NCBI RefSeq assembly: GCF_040115645.1
Contig: NC_089555.1
Coordinates: 1,116,001 to 1,180,000 of the forward strand
DNA length: 64,000 nucleotides
Origin: Euwallacea fornicatus
Lineage: Eukaryota; Arthropoda; Insecta; Coleoptera; Curculionidae
Direction of reading: 5' to 3'
In this document: positions 58,138 through 64,000 of the stretch, one piece after another
Layout: every line of letters starts with the position of its first letter
Numbering within the stretch: position 1 is the first letter of the stretch
The notes under the pieces: model-generated
Told to the model about the DNA's origin: nothing
Seen by the model: the letters and a program-made list of their open reading frames with translations, nothing else
Databases searched by the model: none
Program-made: the position numbers and the translations under genes

Positions 58138-60011
58138 TAGTATTATTTTTGATTAAATATTTCTGTTCAACTTTGACCACCTAACTTTGAGGACACTTTG
58201 TATCGTACTATAGAATGGTATTGTTCTGTATTGGTCCCCGTATGCTCTTCCGCAGCATCTCCGAACTAAAGTTTTTCTAATTAATATTTTCGGTATAAGG
58301 TAAAAGAAACATAATCACATAAATTATTAGGGAAATTGTTATTCCGTGTTTTTTACGTGGTTTAAAGCAGGCTCAAAATACCCGAAAAGCGTGTAAACAT
58401 AACAGATTTTGTTACGTCTTTAGTTATCTATTGATTCTAAATTTAAAATGTACACGAGTTCCTTGCCAATAAGTCTGGAAATTGGAATAAAAGTATTTTT
58501 AATTTTCGCAAGAACACATGGACGTAGCGTCAGCTTATTATTCACAAAAATAACAGTTTTACTCCCTTTATCTGGATATAGCGGTTACCGAATTCATGAG
58601 CTTCTAAAAGCGGCAATGAGTTGCCCAATGAATGAAAAGCTATTTTTGAACTCTTAATTCAACGGTTTCAAGAATAATTAATGACTCCCTGTTTACTCGA
58701 CAACCTACAGTAAAAGCGGAAAATTCGCATCTCTCCAGGAAATATAAACATGGATATAAATTTCCAGTCTAGCTACATTATTCCTGTCTTGGTATAACTA
58801 CTTAGGGAATATATGGGGAAACTGAAACTTTCCCCATTTACCAGTTAATTTAAAAAGAAAAAAAATTGGGGTTAACATGGGAAAAGCAAATACCAGCCGT
58901 TGGCTGCAAATTGACCTTTCGCCACCTCTTACTTTGGACAAACAAGTAGAATGTTGTCTTGATCCCATTTGACCGTACAAACAGGGTGGAATCAAATTAA
59001 GCGAGAAAAAGCGTCCCCGGCCGTTGCAAACAAGGCAATATACTCAACCCCGTGTATTGGGGTGGTTTTATTGTGTCAACTCACCCCCGCAACCGAATAT
59101 GTTCACTGCACGTGACCAAACTGAAAGTCGCGTGCCGGAGATGTTCATTTGGTTCGAGAGTAGTACGAGAATTAAACTTGTTTTTCCATGAGAAAGTCGC
59201 TTTTTCTGTGCAGTTATAAAATAATGAAAATAGACATTGTGACCGCAATAATAATACGGCTGGCATTGGCCAATAACGATGAGCTACAAACGAAACTACG
59301 ACCTACTTTTGAGACGGCCGAGACATGAAAATTTCGAAATCCGCAAGTGTCCTTTAAAAGGCTCTCAGATCAATATCGAAAGAAGAGAAAAGGGACGAGT
59401 TATTCTATTATTAGTTCGATAAAAACCATCAACTCGTCAAAAGCTTCGTGTCTGTTTTTCTAGGCCTCCAGTCACGACTTTGTTTTACGTTTTTGAAATT
59501 ATATATTTATGATTTTGTGCATGCTCAGACCCAAAGGGCAATGAAACCAAAAACTACTGAGGCATGTAAAAAGTAAGACGAGGGCTGTCCGTTCTAGCTA
59601 CACGACCATACATAATGGAGAAATATTCAAAAAGTTTCGTTCCGGATAAGACTCCGGGACCGGAGTCTCATATTTCCGGGTTTCCGCAATCCGACGTTGC
59701 CCGAAAGCGGGTTGAGAGAAACTTGGGGGAGGAAATGCACATAAAACAGAGATGATTTAATATGAGATCATTATTATCGAAACCAAGATGGGCTTGATAA
59801 AAAAAAAGTCATGCGATGTTGCACGCGTGTGAAGGCAACAAAGGGACATCGGCACGTGCCTTTAATTGATATTCCTCGATACGAAGTGACTAAAGTCAAT
59901 TAGCGTATAGAATTACTTGAAAGACCAGGAAATCGTCCAGAAAGGGTTGCGGCGCTTTGTAGAGAGGGAGGTGAGCTAAAAGCGCATTAGTACAAAAACA
60001 TTTTTTTTTAA

Positions 60012-61356
60012 ACAGGGTTGCTCAGTAGTCCCTCAGAATGCGACATGTAAATGTGAGTTTTAGAAGGAAGGGTTTCACATTTAAGTTTTTGGTAATTAAG
60101 AGATAAGAACATTAAAATTATTTTCAAATCGACAGGGTTCGTCATAAAAACGTGGCAGGGCGAAACTATGTTTATTTAAAAGGAACCCTCAAGTTTCTTT
60201 GTAATTTTCAGATTAATCGTTACATTTTAAGGTCAATTTATTTAAAAGACTTCACGTCAAATATTTACCGTTCCCGAGTTATTCGGAAAACTAGAAAATC
60301 TTACGGAAGTCTTTCCTGTACCCTAATCGCTGAGAATTTGTGAATTGGTCTTATAGGCCTCCAAGAAAACCTGAGAAACTAGGTTTTGACGTATTTAAAA
60401 AAAAGGGTCACCATAATCCTCAAATGAGCCTCCGCATTACATGATTTCAAACCTCAATAACTTGCTTAATTCAAATGGAAGATCCCAATATTCTCGACGG
60501 CATCGCGTCTAAAATCAAAAAATCTCAAAATTTTGTTAAAATTACTCTATTCCTAAACACAGACGTTTCCAAGTTCCTATGTCCCGAAAAGACGTTATCA
60601 TAGACAAATGTTACGCGACGGTCGGTAAGGCCTGGTATTATTCCGACACTTTTCATGACTGTCGACCACTGCATTATTATATTATTTTTGGAATCGCACG
60701 TTGATTTCAATGTATTTTTTATTAACATTATCATTTTAATTAATAAATAAATAGGTATTATCTGGGAAGGATGCAACTGTGTGCTGATCAAAATGCAGGA
60801 CAATTTGGAAACTTATCGTGAATCCCTCATTTGAATTAAAATATAATAATTTCCAGTAGTTTTACACATTCTTGATCTGCAAACGCGATGCCGTAGAGAA
60901 AATTGGGACCCTCTATTTGAAATAAGAAAGTTATTGAGGTTTGAAGTTATGCTAATTCGGAGGCTTATTTCGGTGGTTATGGAAAACTTTTTTGTAATTA
61001 AAATACGTCGAAACGTTGCTCATTAACTCCTCTTGGAGCCTCGTAAGAACGAATCCGAAATTCGCAGCAATTAGGCTTCATCACCGATATCCGTGAAACG
61101 CTACAGCTTCCAAATAACTCGGAAACGGTAGTTTTGACATAAGACCCTTTACATGAACTAACCTTCACATTTGACAACCAATCCGAATATGGCGAAAAAA
61201 TTGGTAGTTCTATAAAAAGAGAACGTAATTTGGCCGTACTATACTTTTATGATGGACCCTGTATATTTGAAAAGTATTTTCAAATACATACCCCTTAATA
61301 ACCAAAAACTTTAATATGAAGATACCGCATTTTGACGCATTAATAAACAACCTTGT
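60012..61356. repeat. Very long imperfect inverted repeat (foldback element), 1.35 kb
   Basis: The left arm 60012-60508 and right arm 60883-61356 are diverged inverse copies along nearly their whole length, with a 374-bp loop. Matching blocks from outside in: ACAGGGTTG/CAACCTTGT; GTTTTTGGTAATTAAG; TTTTCAAATCGACAGGG with TCATAAAA; CCGAGTTATTCGGAA; GGCCTCCAAGA; ACCTCAATAACTT; and CGGCATCGCGT (60498-60508, mirrored at about 60883-60893). No coding frame is supported in the loop. The 0.47-0.50 kb arms are much longer than in ordinary MITEs. The inner ACAGGGT ends near 60132 and 61268 could be the termini of a nested copy. Confidence 0.75.
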
Positions 61357-62756
61357 ACAATAAATGCACGGCGAAAGGTGGGACGGGAACAGATAGCTAT
61401 CGCGACGCTGAAGCTAGGAATCCATCTGTGCAGCTATTCATACATACTCCTAAGTAGTGGTGTGGGAAAATTGTTTAGCTTTTTAGAATCCCCCTTTAAT
61501 ACCTCAAATATTGGAATTATTCTATGATTTTTTACTTTAATTTTTCTCCTAGGCGTCTACAAATCGACATTTATGCCAAAACGAGTGTGGAAACATTCAC
61601 ATTAACAATTGACATTCTTCCATAATACAACCACAATTTGCCTCCCCGAGACTGAAAAGAAACGTCTTTGAGTCGAATCAGTCTCTCGTAGACTTCTTTC
61701 GCTTTCATGATGTCTGCACCTCAGTTATCGGTTCAAAACAACCACATTACCAACCGACATTCCTCTATAATCCAACTCCAATTGGCTTCGCCGAGACTGA
61801 GACGGAGTGTTCTCGGTTTCCGGTCAGGTTCAATAATGCACGAGAAATAAAGTTTTAAAATCATGCGCCAATGCAGGTAAATATCGGATGATTTGCTCGA
61901 TTTAGAGATAATGCACGATCAGCTAAAAATTGCTCACCGCAAGAAACGAGCTGGGCGTTGCGACGCACTTTACTAGGACGTCGGCCCAAATTTCCGGTTT
62001 CCGGTTGAACACCCGCCGGAACAAGACTTTACACTCCACGGGCACATAAAGCATTATCAAGGCATCTTCTCATTCACCACGGATTCTCTGGATTATTGAG
62101 TCACCAGTATTATAAGCTTCAATTAAAAGAAAGTCATAAATTAGGGGAATTCCGAAGTAAAAAGGAGGGAAACTTGTTCATTTGAAAGGGTTCCTCTAGG
62201 TTAATACTGCTGCCATCTATTGCATAGTGTATGGTTTATCTTTATTGACTTGATTCATAAAGGAGCATTTGGGGCATTATGAACTGTTAAGGAGTGTCTT
62301 TCTTGTAGCCGTTGTCACTTGTCCATTGACTTATCGTCCTTGACGGTAATTGACAGTTACGTTAATTTAAGATTTTTTTGATTATCGAATATCGTATTTC
62401 TTGGGTGAATGCTTTTTTTCAATAATTAATGCTCGTTTTGCAGAATTTTAAAAGTTTGCCACACGTCGAAACGCAGTTTATCGCACGCAATTGTCATACC
62501 CATTTATTCCAGTAAAAAAACCTGTAGGGGACCCTTTTGTGGCGTCACGGGTCTTGTTTACGTCGAAGTGTTTTGTTCGGTTTTACGTCCCGGATGTGAA
62601 ACCAGTGATTATATTTCCTGATTAGAACATTCGCGCAAATATTTGTTCAAATTAGTCAAGCCGCTTTCCAGAAAATTAGTATGCCCTCGATCACCCAATA
62701 AATACTGTAGTTTTAAATGAAAAATGGTAATTGATGTCGGATTAAAACTGTAGAAA
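61357..62756. other. Akt1 upstream region
   Basis: About 1.4 kb before the Akt1 start codon. It should hold the Akt1 promoter and 5' UTR. The sequences CCGAGACTGA and TCTCGG/CTTCGCCGAGACTGAGACG near 61.65-61.8 kb are locally repeated. No exon is seen. Confidence 0.4.
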
Positions 62757-64000
62757 ATGAACGATACGTCTGGGGAAATGGGCTCCCTCGTGGGGGCTCC
62801 TAAAGCAAACATCGTCAAAGAGGGTTGGCTTTACAAGCGAGGGGAACATATTAAAAATTGGAGGCCAAGGTGTGAATTTAACTACCTCCAAAAAAAAAAG
62901 AAAATTAAAACTCAATTTTAGATATTTTGTGTTGTTTGATAATGGGGCCCTAACAGGATTTAAAGTTAAACCGGATGATTATTACAGTGAGCCCCTTAAC
63001 AACTTCACAGTTAAAGGGTGTCAGATAATGTCTACAGATAGGCCCAAACCATTTACTTTTATTATACGGGGGCTTCAGTGGACTACTGTCATTGAACGCA
63101 TGTTTCATGTGGAAACTGCAGAGGACAGGTAGGAAATTTGTTTCTTTAACTGAGAGTTAAAAATGACAATCATATATTTAGACATGTACCTTTTGTAAGA
63201 GACCTAAAAGAATCAGCTTCTAAAAAATGTGTCAAAAAAAATATTGGTTAAATCCATAGGATTGGGGCCATCTCATATAATATAAATTTCTCAGATCACT
63301 TTTATTTTTCTTCAGAGAGAAATGGGTTCAAGTCATAAAATCAGTCTCTGAAAAGTTAGCAAATGACTGTGAAGATGTAGAAATGAATGTGGCTAATGCA
63401 GAGAGCAATCCTGAAATGATGGTCGATTTGTGGGAAAAATGTTCCCTTCAAGGTATGCAAAATCAAAAGTTTTCTTGATAAAAAAGTCAATATCCACTTC
63501 AAGGAACTTCCATATCAAAATCAACTGGCAAACGGAAAGTCACCCTTGAGTGTTTTGAATTCTTGAAAGTGCTTGGAAAAGGGACATTTGGAAAAGTGAT
63601 TTTATGCAGGGAAAAAGCTACCAGCAAATTGTATGCCATTAAGATTTTGAAAAAGGAGGTTATAATAAAAAAGGATGAGGTGGCCCATACAGAGACAGAA
63701 AACCGTGTGCTAAAGACCACAAATCATCCATTTTTAACTGTAAGTTAATTAATTCAAACAAACTATTAAAATTACAAGGATGAAAAAAAAATTCCTGGTT
63801 AAAAATTCTTTAAAATCAATTCTGTTTATTATGTACATGTTCTAACTGTTTAAGTCAATTAAGAATTTTTTTGTACATCCTTTACATGTGTAATAACTAA
63901 CATCTATATTATAGTCATTGAAATACTCTTTCCAAACAAACGACCGATTGTGTTTTGTCATGGAATACGTCAATGGAGGCGAACTATTTTTCCATTTATC
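62757..64000 (+). CDS. Akt1: RAC serine/threonine kinase Akt1 (5' part)
   Basis: Akt1 (protein kinase B) is recruited by PIP3 to the plasma membrane and relays insulin/PI3K signals to growth and metabolism. Exons 62757..62869, 62922..63128, 63316..63452, 63504..63739 and 63915..64000 (cut by the window edge) give 259 codons plus two bases. The PH domain is complete: KEGWLYKRGEHIKNWRPRYF with the phosphoinositide-binding Lys and Arg, GCQIMSTDRPKPFTFIIRG, and LQWTTVIERMF. After a short linker the kinase domain starts with VLGKGTFGKVILC (glycine loop), YAIKILKKEV (catalytic Lys) and HTETENRVLKTTNHPFL. The last bases encode FVMEYVNGGELFFHL in the hinge. The N-terminal extension is short (MNDTSGEMGSL), so an alternative upstream start, as in fly Akt, cannot be ruled out. 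Confidence 0.97.

Larger units (their letters stand above)
54414..60011. other. Gene-poor stretch between the myofilin-like gene and Akt1
   Basis: No coding exon is supported in 5.6 kb. G+C-rich DNA at 54.50-54.66 kb may be the promoter of the myofilin-like gene. The rest holds two small elements (55.46-55.85 and 57.81-58.14 kb) and otherwise unremarkable A+T-rich sequence. Confidence 0.4.

Noticed and set aside
60525..60803. 92-codon minus-strand open frame in the loop of the long inverted repeat
   Set aside because: No transposase or other family motif; composition is like the surrounding noncoding DNA.

Overview
The window looks like nuclear DNA from an insect, and the gene set and compact intron style make a beetle most likely. 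That placement is an inference: no species-specific marker was checked. It is A+T-rich. The genes carry many short GT-AG introns of about 45-60 bases, and the products match animal families throughout. Coding exons were joined by hand from reading frame, splice sites and remembered family sequence; every complete model closes in frame.

Region 1 (1-26.9 kb) is a dense block of housekeeping genes. In order it holds: the 3' end of cytosolic leucyl-tRNA synthetase (+), msh2 (-), a FAM151/menorin-family gene (-), neugrin (+), an L-galactose-dehydrogenase-like aldo-keto reductase (-), mitochondrial succinyl-CoA:3-ketoacid CoA-transferase (-), a ZNF330/NOA36 homolog (-), Rab escort protein (+), Atg12 (-), menin (+), complex I subunit NDUFC2 (-), a Star-like gene (+) and CCDC134 (+). 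Neighbours alternate between tail-to-tail pairs, with 64-69 bp between stop codons and probably overlapping mRNA tails, and head-to-head pairs with 0.3-1.3 kb shared promoters. They form no operon and share no pathway.

Region 2 (27-62.7 kb) is gene-poor and has the look of a developmental regulatory domain. It contains an unassigned first coding exon with its own TATA box (27.2 kb), the NK2 homeobox gene vnd/Nkx2.2 (32.8-35.2 kb, +), a 13 kb gap, and a muscle gene resembling myofilin (48.5-52.0 kb, -, last exon not found). The gaps hold decayed mobile DNA: a pogo/Tigger-type transposase relic near 44 kb, two very long imperfect inverted repeats (40.4-41.5 and 60.0-61.4 kb), smaller MITE-like elements, and a candidate NK2-site cluster downstream of vnd.

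Region 3 (62.8-64 kb) is the 5' part of Akt1 (+), running off the window. I see no CRISPR array, rRNA or convincing tRNA. No clearly new multi-gene system is present. The most interesting leads are the long foldback elements, paired 63-nt menin exons with SUMO-type motifs, the paired NK2 sites, the unassigned exon at 27.2 kb and a Cys in the Msh2 Walker A loop.
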